A stretch of DNA of 64,000 bases from Sphingobium fluviale (GCF_004122115.1 NZ_SBKP01000004.1:124001-188000); one strand, 5' to 3'; counted from the first letter of the stretch, positions 1 through 8,740 are shown. Notes: generated by a model not told the origin, from the letters alone. Program-made: numbers and translations.

Positions 1-1133
1 ATGCCACTCTGGCCGCGCAGCGTAACATCGCGCCAGGGCTTGATTGAGAGCGCGCGCTCGGCTTCGTCAGATCTGGCGCGCAGCACCGCGATCGATTTTT
101 CGCGGTCCATCTCATGCCGTCGCCCACGCCGAAGCAGGAAGGCGCCTCCAACCAACAGCGCAACGAGCAAGATTGGCACGATGATGGTGATGATCATGTC
201 GCGCTTGTGCGCTGCGCGATAATCCTTGATCGTCTCGATCAAATTTTCGGCTTTCTGTGCGACGCGCTCGTAGTTGCTGATCGAGGTTTGCAGAGACGCA
301 AGCTTCGCCTGATTCTCGGCTGAGTTGCCTTGCTGGAAGAGGGCTGCTTGTGCTTGCAGCTCCTTCACCCGCGCGCGCGCAGCCCCGGCACGATCGCTCT
401 CCGCAGTAATCAGGCGCGACAGCCCATCTTTATCCTTGGCTATGACGCATTTCGATGTCGAGTCCACGACGTCAATCTTGGCTTCGTCGATCAGTGCCCG
501 CAGAGTTGGTATAACTGCTGCTTCCGTGGAATCACCGCCGGGTAGGAAGCCAACAAGCTCTCCGCAATCATTGAGGAGAGCACCGCCTTCCGGCGCGGCA
601 TCACCGGTGATACGAATAGGGTCACGGTCGATGACGAGAAAGCGCTTGGGTGATTGTAACACAGCCCGCAATTCAGGCGCTGCACCCGCATGGAGCGTGA
701 GAGGATCGGCAAAGGCCGGTGAAGTATAAGCGAGGCGATAGGTTGTGAGGCCGGCCTTGTCGAGCAACTGTGCATTGGTCTTTACCAGTGCCAGATGCCG
801 GTCCTTATTGACGGCAATCACGGTTCCGCCGGCTCCGGCTGCCGCACCCGCAGAATCATGACGTGTACCGCGGCCATGCTTGGCCGGGTCTGCCGCCCCT
901 GTGCCAAAAGAGACCTGCACAACATCGCCCTTTTGCATGGAAAGGCTTGTCAGCAGCGTATCCGAGCTGATGCGAACGGCAACCCCCGCCTTGTCTGCCT
1001 TGCCCTGAGTGATGTGAGCTACCGCTGGTGCAGCAGGCTGGGGGTCGGGCTTTCGCTCAGTGGCATTGGCTGCGCCGACGGTCAGGAGTAGGCTAGTCAG
1101 CAGCGAGCGTCTGAAAGTCCGATAAATATGCAT
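1..1133 (-). CDS. Membrane-anchored pseudo-trypsin protein of the FHA/kinase cluster (partial, C-terminus off the window)
   Basis: The minus-strand frame is open from ATG 1133 to the window edge (377 codons, no stop). AGGGGG sits about ten bases upstream of the ATG, and the start is 19 bases past the stop of the FHA-ABC gene, so the two are probably co-transcribed. An N-terminal signal-like segment (residues 1-24) is followed by a region resembling a chymotrypsin fold. It has GTVIAVNKDRHLALVKT and then EGGALLNDCGELVGFL, where an active protease would have GDSGGP. The nucleophile serine is absent, so I infer a pseudo-protease. A coiled-coil-like stretch (roughly 255-305) precedes one transmembrane helix (roughly 315-336) and a basic cytoplasmic tail that is cut. 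The truncated end could hold an FHA or other cytosolic domain; this cannot be seen. Role unknown; probably an envelope sensor or scaffold for the neighbouring exporter and kinase. Confidence 0.75.
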   Translation of the reverse strand, partial: MHIYRTFRRSLLTSLLLTVGAANATERKPDPQPAAPAVAHITQGKADKAGVAVRISSDTLLTSLSMQKGDVVQVSFGTGAADPAKHGRGTRHDSAGAAAGAGGTVIAVNKDRHLALVKTNAQLLDKAGLTTYRLAYTSPAFADPLTLHAGAAPELRAVLQSPKRFLVIDRDPIRITGDAAPEGGALLNDCGELVGFLPGGDSTEAAVIPTLRALIDEAKIDVVDSTSKCVIAKDKDGLSRLITAESDRAGAARARVKELQAQAALFQQGNSAENQAKLASLQTSISNYERVAQKAENLIETIKDYRAAHKRDMIITIIVPILLVALLVGGAFLLRRGRRHEMDREKSIAVLRARSDEAERALSIKPWRDVTLRGQSG

Positions 1134-1152
1134 AAGTCGCATTCCCCCTCGA

Positions 1153-3456
1153 TTATCGTGTCGCACCGCTGCGATAGCGATACCATAGAACAACAGCCGT
1201 GGCGCTGACGATCACCAAATAGTGGATCGCGAGCAGCGACAGCGAATCATTAAGCGGCTTGGCGGTCAGCGCGATCGGCCTGCCTGTGGCGGCATTGATC
1301 GTCTCGACCACTTCTCCGCTGCGCACGAAAACAGCCGTCATCGCCTCACGCAGCACATTGGTCGGCACTGCGATCGCTCCGAAGTCAGCCAGCAGTTTCG
1401 GCGGATTGGGTACGATGGAACCGATTGTGATGAGCTGTGGCACAAGGACCAACGGCACAATTGCTGTCGCTTGGCTCTCGGACACTGCCGACGCTGACAC
1501 GAGTAGCCCGATCGTAACTGCCAGATACCCGGCCATGTTGATGATGAAAAACTGTGCGAAAATATTACCCGGTATGCCGTCGCTTAATAGAAGCAGAAGC
1601 AGGTGAACAAAAGCAAGTTGCACCGTCACGAACGCGGAACCCACTACGATGCGGGAGATCAGATAGGCTGTCAAAGACAAGTTCACATCGCGTTCGCGCT
1701 GGACGATGACGGCCTCTGCAACGATGTCCTTGGAGGCGCCGCTCGCCCCGATCCACATTGCGGACATGACACATAAAGTGATGAGAATTTTCTTCGACTC
1801 GACTATCTGGAAGCCTTCCCCGAAGTCGCTAAATGCCCACCCTACAAAGAAACCGATAACCACCGCCTGCACCAACGCGAGCGTGAGCGTCGGCCCGTCG
1901 GCAAGCAACAGGGAGAGGTTGCGGCGCATCAAAACACCAGTCTGATCAACTTTTTGGGCAAACGCGGTGAGAAAGGACCGCTGCTTGCGCCTGGATAGGG
2001 ACGTAACCCCCTGCGACATTGTGTAATCGCTGTCTCGTCTTGGCTCCGCGACATAGCGCTTTGCCCAGCCTTCGGATGTTTCAGGCGTCAACAGCGCTAT
2101 AACTTTACCCAGCCGGTCAACGCGGAAATGGTGAAGCGCATCGTCCGGGGTTCCCTGGAATACGAGATGCCCGCCGGGCGCCATCACAACAAGCTGATTG
2201 CAGAAAGCCTGAATGTTCGCCAACGCATGGGTGACGCAGATGATGGTCATGCCGTCCTTCGCCAGATTGGCCATCAGGCGCATGATCTCGAACTCGGTCT
2301 GCTCATCGAGACCGCTGGTGACTTCATCAAGAAATAGGATGCGTGGCTTGCAGAGAATTTCTGCGGCGAGGCAAGCGCGCTTCTTTTGTCCGCCGGACAG
2401 CTTACGAAATTCAATGTCCAGAAAATCGCTCATCTCGACTCGTGCCACCGCTTCGTCGATAGCGCTTCTCCGCTCCTCCGGCCGGGTATCGAGAGGCAGT
2501 CGAAGCTCCGCCACATAACCCAGCGCCTTGCGCAGTGTAAGCCGTTCATGCAGGATCTCGCGCTGTGGCACATATGCCATAAGCTGTTTGAGCGCGTTGA
2601 ACTCAGTTGTTAAATCGGTTCCGTCAATGTCGACCTGTCCACCTGACAAAGGTGACCGACCAGCGATGGCGTTCATCAGGGTGGTCTTGCCCGCGCCGCT
2701 GCCGCCTATGATACAGACGACCTCGCCTTCCCGTATTGTGACCGAGCTTGGCTGGAGGATACGTCGCTGGCCTGAAACGGTGCTGACATCGACCGTCACG
2801 TCCTGCGCAACCACTAGTGGCCGATCCGGCTTCATGCGCGGCATGACGAGTGTTCCGCGCTCAAACACGAAACGGGATTGACCAATGACGATTTGGTCCC
2901 CCTCCCGCAGCATCTGTTCGCCGGCGATGCGCTGGCCATTCACGAAAGTGCCGTTGGTGCTGCCCAGATCGATCAGGTCCACACCGTTACGGCCCTGGCG
3001 CAACTCGGCATGCCGACGCGACACAGTCGGATCGTCAAGCACATAGCCGCCTTCGCCTGGATCGCGCCCGATGACTGATCCCGGACGCATGAGCGCGGGG
3101 CCGCCTCTGTTTCGGTTGCCGCCGCCATTCGCCATAGCATGGCCGATCAGCGCGGTGGTGCGATCCTCACCGTCCTGCGCCAAAGATAGGCGAACCCGTG
3201 TTTGCCCAAAGGATAGCAGGGAGCCTACCCGAACCTCCACAGCATCCGAGGCTGCGCGCCCGTCCAGCAGGATCGGGCTGCTCTCGCTCAGCGGCGTCAG
3301 CATCAATCTATTGCCGACCCGCTCCAGTTGAAGAGCCTTGCGCGGACAATAGGGATCATCGAAGCGGATATCGGCAGAGACATGCCGACCGATCAGCCAT
3401 GGGCCATTGCCGGTCAGATCACGTCTGTTTCCGCTTTCGTCTATGAGCGCATACAT
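1153..3456 (-). CDS. FHA-FHA-ABC transporter, ABCG-like half transporter (Rv1747-type)
   Basis: 767 aa. Two forkhead-associated modules come first. The first (about 1-95) keeps the GR turn but has CPRKA where SRxH is expected, so its phosphothreonine binding is doubtful. The second (about 126-205) is canonical, with GRDPGEGG, VSRRHAEL and DLGSTNGTFVNG. The linker carries a TT pair at 100-101. The ATPase follows: Walker A GGSGAGKTT (251-259), signature LSGGQ (353-357), Walker B ILFLDE (373-378) and H-loop His410. An ABC2-type membrane domain with about six helices lies at roughly 515-760. This NBD-before-TMD order is that of ABCG exporters. Mycobacterial Rv1747 has the same architecture and is phosphorylated by the adjacent kinase PknF. 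A Ser/Thr kinase is encoded 2.4 kb away here, so phospho-dependent control of export is the natural inference. The substrate is unknown. It lies 30 bases after the upstream SH3 protein gene, in one leftward operon. Confidence 0.9.
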   Translation of the reverse strand: MYALIDESGNRRDLTGNGPWLIGRHVSADIRFDDPYCPRKALQLERVGNRLMLTPLSESSPILLDGRAASDAVEVRVGSLLSFGQTRVRLSLAQDGEDRTTALIGHAMANGGGNRNRGGPALMRPGSVIGRDPGEGGYVLDDPTVSRRHAELRQGRNGVDLIDLGSTNGTFVNGQRIAGEQMLREGDQIVIGQSRFVFERGTLVMPRMKPDRPLVVAQDVTVDVSTVSGQRRILQPSSVTIREGEVVCIIGGSGAGKTTLMNAIAGRSPLSGGQVDIDGTDLTTEFNALKQLMAYVPQREILHERLTLRKALGYVAELRLPLDTRPEERRSAIDEAVARVEMSDFLDIEFRKLSGGQKKRACLAAEILCKPRILFLDEVTSGLDEQTEFEIMRLMANLAKDGMTIICVTHALANIQAFCNQLVVMAPGGHLVFQGTPDDALHHFRVDRLGKVIALLTPETSEGWAKRYVAEPRRDSDYTMSQGVTSLSRRKQRSFLTAFAQKVDQTGVLMRRNLSLLLADGPTLTLALVQAVVIGFFVGWAFSDFGEGFQIVESKKILITLCVMSAMWIGASGASKDIVAEAVIVQRERDVNLSLTAYLISRIVVGSAFVTVQLAFVHLLLLLLSDGIPGNIFAQFFIINMAGYLAVTIGLLVSASAVSESQATAIVPLVLVPQLITIGSIVPNPPKLLADFGAIAVPTNVLREAMTAVFVRSGEVVETINAATGRPIALTAKPLNDSLSLLAIHYLVIVSATAVVLWYRYRSGATR

Positions 3457-3486
3457 GCCCGTTCTCCGCCTGTCCTCCTCAGCCGA

Positions 3487-4353
3487 TCAGACGGTTACCC
3501 ATTGTCCATTGCTGTTCATGCAGCGGCTTTCTTTTGCGCCAGTCGCCTTTTCCTTGTCGGTTATGGCGAGCGCATGTCCGTCACGGCAGGTTTGCTTCAT
3601 CGCGACCGTAACCACGGATACCGGGCGGCTCTCTTTGTTCATCGCCATGAACTGAGTCTGATCCATCGAGGTGAGGCTCAGCGATGCGGCGGGAACCCAG
3701 CCCTCGGCTGCCCGACCGGTGCTGGACATAAGCAGCCATTTCTTGTCGGGCGTGGACGCCATCGCCACCATCTGTTTGTTGACCGGCAAGGTTTCAAACA
3801 TGGTTGACCCGGAGGCCGCAGACGGCTTGCTGCGGATGTTGGCCACGCTGACGACCTTGTATACACCGCTCAGCGGAGCCGTATTGGCCGTTTCGACTGC
3901 TCGACCCTGCAATACGGGGATAGACGCCTGCGTGGAGCGTGAATATGTCTTGTCGATAATGTAGGAATATTGGCCTTGTTGGTTGTCGCCGAGTTGGACG
4001 GGGACTGTTTGGCTTTTCCCGGTGGTGAGCGCCAGTGTCATGGCCTGCTTGGCCTTTTCGCACGCCTTCTTGTCCATGTCCTTGCCTAGAAGGGCGCCAA
4101 GACCTCCCGTAACGCCGGCCATTGCTATACTGGTCTCAGTTTTATGTCCCTTCTTGCCAAATATTTGGCCCGCAACGATTCCTATAACAACACCAGCAAC
4201 AGCACCGATCTTCGCGCCCTTACTAAAGCCGACGTCGCATTGCTTGCTGGCCGAAGCAGTGCTCGGCGCTGCGGTTGCGGGCAGGGAAATGGACGCAGAT
4301 GAGATCATCAGGGACAGCGCAACAGCGCCGCCTATTTTGGCATGATAAGACAT
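3487..4353 (-). CDS. Secreted glycine-zipper / SH3-like domain protein
   Basis: 288 aa from ATG 4353. The frame extends further upstream, but this Met opens a clear signal peptide (about 1-29, ending ATAA) and has GGGG upstream. Next come an acidic/Cys segment, a glycine-zipper-like hydrophobic stretch (about 47-90, many GxxxG spacings, as in outer-membrane or inner-membrane inserted domains) and a central variable region. A bacterial SH3-like fold follows at roughly 163-228 (VYKVVSVANIRSKPS to GWVPAASL), and the Cys-containing tail ends NGQWVTV. It is the first gene of the leftward operon with the FHA-ABC transporter. The SH3b fold suggests binding to peptidoglycan or another envelope polymer. 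It could therefore be the periplasmic partner of the exporter, but this is inference from context. Confidence 0.82.
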   Translation of the reverse strand: MSYHAKIGGAVALSLMISSASISLPATAAPSTASASKQCDVGFSKGAKIGAVAGVVIGIVAGQIFGKKGHKTETSIAMAGVTGGLGALLGKDMDKKACEKAKQAMTLALTTGKSQTVPVQLGDNQQGQYSYIIDKTYSRSTQASIPVLQGRAVETANTAPLSGVYKVVSVANIRSKPSAASGSTMFETLPVNKQMVAMASTPDKKWLLMSSTGRAAEGWVPAASLSLTSMDQTQFMAMNKESRPVSVVTVAMKQTCRDGHALAITDKEKATGAKESRCMNSNGQWVTV

Positions 4354-4450
4354 GATGTAATTCCCCAAGAGATTCGTTGTACGATTTTGTTGAGTAATGC
4401 TTTCAAAAACAAGTGATGCCAAGAAATTTCAGAGCAGTCCTTGTTCAAAA

Positions 4451-4467
4451 ATGGGAACACTTCCCAT
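4451..4467. promoter_or_regulatory. 17-bp perfect palindrome, candidate operator
   Basis: ATGGGAA-CAC-TTCCCAT, arms of seven with a three-base spacer, about 98 bases upstream of the SH3-protein start. The perfect symmetry and short spacer suit a dimeric regulator; the OmpR-type regulator encoded in the cluster is one candidate, although OmpR family sites are usually direct repeats. Confidence 0.45.
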
Positions 4468-4522
4468 CGAAATTTTGATGGTCGTTTTTTCGTGCTGTAT
4501 TATGGCCTTCATTCGCAACGAT

Positions 4523-4541
4523 AATTGCATGCTGTGCAATT
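4523..4541. promoter_or_regulatory. 19-bp perfect palindrome, candidate operator
   Basis: AATTGCA-TGCTG-TGCAATT, arms of seven with a five-base spacer, in the same divergent region as the ATGGGAA palindrome. The centre-to-centre distance is about 73 bases, close to seven helical turns, so the two sites would lie on one face of the DNA. The sequence differs from the first palindrome, so two regulators may act here. Confidence 0.45.
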
Positions 4542-4729
4542 GCGCGGTGCGTCCCCCAAAATAATTCATTATGAACTGATCGGCATGACAGAGGGAGGAC
4601 CTGGCGCAGCAAATCTGCTTTAGCGTCCGCACACCTCTGGACGAGGCCCGGCTTAACGAATATGGTCAGGCCGTGGCGAAATAAGGGGGCGGCGCAGGTT
4701 GGGTCATGAGCCGCCTGCTCTGAAAATAC

Positions 4730-5812
4730 ATGATAGCTAGGTATTTTTCTAAGAAAACGGGTATTGGGTGCGCTTTTTTTTGTTTGCTCGCTTCGATACA
4801 TTTCACACTCCTTGCTCAAACCCCGACCCAGACGACTCTGGACGAGAATGGCATAACCCTTAAGTTCTCCGCATCGCGAGCTGGCGAGCAGCTCGATTTC
4901 TTTGCGATCAACCTTGGACACCTCGGTGTATATTCGATTGGATCGGACGGGGTCATCCGTCTAAATCTGTCGCGTGTCAGTCCGCGGCCTGGCGTGTGTT
5001 TTTTTGCCGTCAATACCCAGTCACAGACGCTGATTCGGTTTAGCGCGCAGAACGGGTTCCGCAATCCCTTCTGGGAACAGCGCGGCACCACTGGCGCGCA
5101 GCGGCAGACCGACCGTTCTGTTGCCCAGATCGAGAAGGATATACGGGATTTCGAAGCCCGTCTGGTGGACGCGCGAGCAATATTGGCGCGAGAGGACGGT
5201 GGGCGCTACCGCAACGGCCAGTGTTTCCGAGCAGCGGTGAGGAGGAGGGCGCGGCCAACCTTCGGATTCGAGGGTAACGGCGCCGCAATCTATGCGGCAA
5301 GCCGCTGCGAACGCGTAATTGGTGTGCGCCCGCTCAATTGTGAGGCAGTGCTGAGCAGGGTCGAGCTGGATGACAATGCTCCCTTCTTGGCGCCACAGTG
5401 CAACACCCTCATGAGTGCATCCCGACAGGTTATTGCAGGTCCACATGACAAGAATGATGCGGCCGCACATGAGGCCATCGTCAATCGTTACGCCGGGCAG
5501 GCCGTGACAGATGCTGACAGTCGCCCTCGGCTGGCAGGGCAGTGTATAGCCGAAATCAGGCAGGCCTCGATTAGCCTGCTGAGCCAATGGCGTGAGGAGC
5601 GTGATCGCGTGAACGGTGAGGAAGACAGGGCATTCGCAGGCTGCACCAAGGCGCTCGAAATTGTCGCGGATGAGACGGTCCTGCGGCAAGAACTAGCAGA
5701 AGAACTGGCTGCTGCGCGTGCGCGCGATGCCATCCGCCCAAAGCGCGGCGCACCAGCGCCGGCCTCCCGTAGCGCCAGTGCCTATCCTTGCTCTCCCAAC
5801 ACAGGTAATTGA
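4730..5812 (+). CDS. Secreted cysteine-containing protein of unknown function
   Basis: 360 aa. A signal peptide is clear (basic start MIARYFSKKTG, hydrophobic core, LLA|QTP around residue 29). The mature part begins with a short beta-rich region, then a Q/R-rich segment, several spaced cysteines (around GQCF, SRCE, LNCE, PQCN, GQCI, AGCT, YPCS) and a long helical C-terminal half with an R/E-rich coiled-coil tendency. I do not recognise the family. It is the first gene of the rightward block, and its TGA is only three bases from the kinase ATG, so the two are translationally linked. The linkage suggests an extracytoplasmic ligand or partner for the kinase's periplasmic tail (inference). No strong Shine-Dalgarno precedes the ATG. 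Confidence 0.75.
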   Translation: MIARYFSKKTGIGCAFFCLLASIHFTLLAQTPTQTTLDENGITLKFSASRAGEQLDFFAINLGHLGVYSIGSDGVIRLNLSRVSPRPGVCFFAVNTQSQTLIRFSAQNGFRNPFWEQRGTTGAQRQTDRSVAQIEKDIRDFEARLVDARAILAREDGGRYRNGQCFRAAVRRRARPTFGFEGNGAAIYAASRCERVIGVRPLNCEAVLSRVELDDNAPFLAPQCNTLMSASRQVIAGPHDKNDAAAHEAIVNRYAGQAVTDADSRPRLAGQCIAEIRQASISLLSQWREERDRVNGEEDRAFAGCTKALEIVADETVLRQELAEELAAARARDAIRPKRGAPAPASRSASAYPCSPNTGN

Positions 5813-5815
5813 GCG

Positions 5816-7885
5816 ATGAGCCGTTCTCCCCTTCCCAATGGCCACATCCTTCGTCCGGACCACCGCGCAGGCTCCGATGCCGGATATGTCATTCAGCGCA
5901 AGCTCGACGCCGGTGGCTTTGGCATTACTTACGAAGCGATCCGCGCGCCGGGAGACGATGCGGGCGGCGCCCACTTCTGGCTTGCTCCCTATCAGCGGGT
6001 CGCGATCAAGGAATTTTTCCCGGACGAGATAGCCGAACGGCGCGGCCTCGAAGTAGTGGTCTTGGACACGGAAGACGATTACAAAGAGATATTCCAGCAG
6101 TCGTTCGACAGGTTCCTGCGCGAGGCGGAACGGCTATACTTTCTCACCTGCCTGCGTGCATTACGCGCTGCGCTTGATGCCGTTCCCGGCTCAGATGCCG
6201 AGCGTAAGGTGCAGGATAGCATCCGCACCCGCCTGGATAGCGGCATGGACAAGGCGTTCCTGCGCAACACCGGGGCTGCCATGCGTTTGGTGAACCAGCT
6301 TGAGGGCAATCTCGAACATATTGCGCGCAAGGCCATTGAGTCCGCCCCGCTTCCTATCGTTCATGATTATTTTCTGGCTGATGGCACCGCATATTATGTG
6401 ATGGAATTTCTCGATGGGCGCACGTTGCGTGACAGGCTGGCTCAGGGTCGACGCGAAGGGAGCCGCCGCAAGCAGATGTATCATGGTGTTCAGTATGATC
6501 TGATCGACCCCCCGAAAGTCGCGCAGCTTGAACACTTCATTGGCAAGTCGCTTGACGCGCTGGAAGAGCTGCACTGCGGCATCCCGGATCAGCAACTCAT
6601 CCATTGCGACCTGAAGCCGGGCAACATCATGTTCCGGTCTCAGAATTCTGACGATCCGGTGCTGATCGACTTTGGGCTGGCACGAAACACGATTGGGGAT
6701 CGTTCGCGAAGCATGATGGGCGGTACATCGGGCTATGCCCCGATCGAGATCGACCCGATTGCCGCCAATCAGGGAGGCAGCGCTGCCCGCGCAAGTGGCA
6801 AGGCCAGCGCGGGGCCGTGGACCGATATCTATTCCATGGCGGTAATATTGCGGATGCTCTGCACCGGCCTTGATTTCAAGGCGATGCCCTCCGCTTATTC
6901 ACGCCGGATGGAGACGAGGGGCGGGCAACCGGACCCGATGACGTTGCTCCCTCCCATGCCGGACATAATCCCAACCGCGATTGCACGGGCTGTCGAACAG
7001 GGACTCGCAATCGAGCCGGAGGATCGCCCTCAATCCATCGCGCAATGGCGCAAGGCGTTCGGTATAGCACGAACAGCCATTCCCACAGGTAAGGTGGCCC
7101 CCGCTTCCGAAATATGGGGTCTTGGATCAGAGAGTGCAGATACCGACATCCGGGATCAGGACGAGAACCAGGCAACCCTCTCGGTTCAACCGTTCCGGTC
7201 CACGCATAACAGTAAGGATGATGACGCGGACGCCCTGGATTCGTCGGCGTACGAGGCACCGGGGCCGAGGTTACGTGTCAGCCACAACCAGCTTGTTACT
7301 GCCGGCGTAGGCGCTCTCTCCGTGCTGTTGCTCGGATTTGGGGTGATGCAATTAATGGATGGCAAAACTGCCGCGCCTGACAGCGCGACCGTTCCGGTCT
7401 CCGAAATCCAAAACATTGCAGGCAGTGGCGCTGAAATCGCCAATGGAGACCTGACACAGCAGCCGGATCCGCGCGTGGCGCAAGTACAGGGAACACCAGT
7501 GCAGGGAGCGCCAATACAGCTTCCTGTCACTGGTCTTAATCCCCAGATGCCATCCGGCCCTTTGCCAATGCCACAGCCAGCGCCCCAGCCAGCGGTGCCT
7601 GAGCCGCCCGTTGTAGCGGCTCAGATGCGCCGGTTTGGGGAACTGGGCATCGCTGTCCGCAGCATTACTGATCGCAGCCGTCTGTCTTCCATGATGATGT
7701 CAGGGGCAACCCCCAACGATCCGGTTGTCGTAACACAGGTGTTCAAGAATGTTCGATTTAACATTAATGACGTCTACGTCAGCAGTTGCAGCGGCCAGTC
7801 CGCTATGGCGGAACTGGTGCGCGCAAATGCGGGTCAACAGGCATGCCTCCAGACCGATAGTGGGGATGGGGTGTATATCAACTGA
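5816..7885 (+). CDS. Transmembrane Ser/Thr protein kinase
   Basis: 689 aa. Kinase motifs in order: glycine loop AGGFGITYE (about 32-40), VAIK with Lys65, catalytic loop HCDLKPGN (Asp265, Asn270), DFG (285-287), GYAPIE in place of APE, and DIYSMAV of subdomain IX. The catalytic loop has Cys where RD kinases have Arg, so activation by loop phosphorylation on that arginine is not expected. An insertion of about 100 residues (roughly 75-178) separates the VAIKEFFP segment from the region leading to the hinge. A Pro/Asp-rich juxtamembrane linker leads to one helix (about 493-514). A proline-rich periplasmic stalk follows, then a C-terminal domain of about 90 residues with two cysteines. This is a complete receptor-kinase layout. 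The likely substrate is the FHA-ABC transporter or another cluster protein; the coupled secreted protein upstream may be its ligand. Confidence 0.93.
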   Translation: MSRSPLPNGHILRPDHRAGSDAGYVIQRKLDAGGFGITYEAIRAPGDDAGGAHFWLAPYQRVAIKEFFPDEIAERRGLEVVVLDTEDDYKEIFQQSFDRFLREAERLYFLTCLRALRAALDAVPGSDAERKVQDSIRTRLDSGMDKAFLRNTGAAMRLVNQLEGNLEHIARKAIESAPLPIVHDYFLADGTAYYVMEFLDGRTLRDRLAQGRREGSRRKQMYHGVQYDLIDPPKVAQLEHFIGKSLDALEELHCGIPDQQLIHCDLKPGNIMFRSQNSDDPVLIDFGLARNTIGDRSRSMMGGTSGYAPIEIDPIAANQGGSAARASGKASAGPWTDIYSMAVILRMLCTGLDFKAMPSAYSRRMETRGGQPDPMTLLPPMPDIIPTAIARAVEQGLAIEPEDRPQSIAQWRKAFGIARTAIPTGKVAPASEIWGLGSESADTDIRDQDENQATLSVQPFRSTHNSKDDDADALDSSAYEAPGPRLRVSHNQLVTAGVGALSVLLLGFGVMQLMDGKTAAPDSATVPVSEIQNIAGSGAEIANGDLTQQPDPRVAQVQGTPVQGAPIQLPVTGLNPQMPSGPLPMPQPAPQPAVPEPPVVAAQMRRFGELGIAVRSITDRSRLSSMMMSGATPNDPVVVTQVFKNVRFNINDVYVSSCSGQSAMAELVRANAGQQACLQTDSGDGVYIN

Positions 7886-7915
7886 TATGGACCTGTGGCT
7901 TATCGGGCGGGGCGT

Positions 7916-8740
7916 ATGACCACCTTAGTTGACAGCGACAGCATCCTGCGCACTCTGTTCGAAGGACGGATTGCTCTGATGCTGGAGGATGTTCCTGATT
8001 TTGGCGAGCCGGTTCGTCGTGCACTTCTCAATGCGGGGTTCCAGGAGGTGGTGCTGGTCAGCACAGGCGATCAGGCGTTGGCGCTTGCGATGTGCCAGCG
8101 CTTTGACGTGCTGCTGCTCGACAGAAACAATCCGGGGCTTGATGGGCTAGAGGTGTTGCGCCGTGTTCGTGCGGCTGGCGATCCTGAACGGACGAGCAGA
8201 GATGCCGTCGCCCTCGTCATATCCATGTACGGGTCAGACGAAGACAGGCTTGAGGGACTGATGGCCGGTGCCAACGATTATATCCCGAAACGGGTCGACT
8301 TCCCTGAACGGGAGGTTGTGCTGCGCGTCGCTTCTCAGTTGATGGTTACGCCCAGGCCTGCCGCGCCTGCCAGAACAGCCGAGGTCGAAGAGATCAGCTA
8401 TGGCGGCCTGCGCTTTCTGCTGCGCCCGCGCACGCTATTTTTCCAGAACTTGGCTATCGATGCCGGAGGCGGCAAGCTGCCCTTGGCGATTATCGAGGCA
8501 TTGATCCGCGCGAAAGGTGTTCCTTTATCCCACACCATGTTATGGGATAGTTGTTGGGTAGACTGGCGATTTCGGCCAGACACCTATGTCAATGTTGTCG
8601 ATACACGTATCAAGGCTGTTCGCAAGCGCCTTAGCGAGCAGATGCCAGACGGATTACGAGACCGTCATAGTGTTATCGCCAATGTATGGCAGGAAGGTTT
8701 CGTCATTCGCGACAACGCAGAATGGCGCCCTGACACATGA
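7916..8740 (+). CDS. OmpR/PhoB-family response regulator
   Basis: 274 aa from ATG 7916; a GTG at 7895 would add seven residues, but GGGCGGGG lies before the ATG. The receiver domain has the acidic pair E24/D25, phospho-acceptor Asp69 in LLLDRNNPGLDG, a Ser at 103 in the usual Thr/Ser position, and Lys125 in YIPKRVDF (KR rather than KP). A winged-helix domain of the Trans_reg_C type follows (about 170-262: VPLSHTMLWDSCW, YVNVVDTRIKAVRKRL, VWQEGFVI). It follows the kinase gene by about 30 bases and overlaps the histidine kinase start by ATGA. It should bind DNA as the output of the cluster's two-component system. The palindromes upstream of the cluster are candidate targets. Confidence 0.92.
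   Translation: MTTLVDSDSILRTLFEGRIALMLEDVPDFGEPVRRALLNAGFQEVVLVSTGDQALALAMCQRFDVLLLDRNNPGLDGLEVLRRVRAAGDPERTSRDAVALVISMYGSDEDRLEGLMAGANDYIPKRVDFPEREVVLRVASQLMVTPRPAAPARTAEVEEISYGGLRFLLRPRTLFFQNLAIDAGGGKLPLAIIEALIRAKGVPLSHTMLWDSCWVDWRFRPDTYVNVVDTRIKAVRKRLSEQMPDGLRDRHSVIANVWQEGFVIRDNAEWRPDT

Larger units (their letters stand above)
4354..4729. other. Divergent intergenic control region
   Basis: 376 bases between two divergent start codons of the accessory cluster, visibly AT-richer than the flanks. It holds two perfect inverted repeats (annotated separately) and a short TTCAT-T-ATGAA palindrome at 4565-4575. A minus-strand frame of 158 codons crosses it but has no recognisable protein features. 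Most likely it carries the promoters and operators of both gene blocks. Confidence 0.6.

Noticed and set aside
4445..4921. 158-codon minus-strand frame across the divergent intergenic region
   Set aside because: It overlaps the signal-peptide coding start of the secreted protein, covers both palindromes, and shows no protein-like features.
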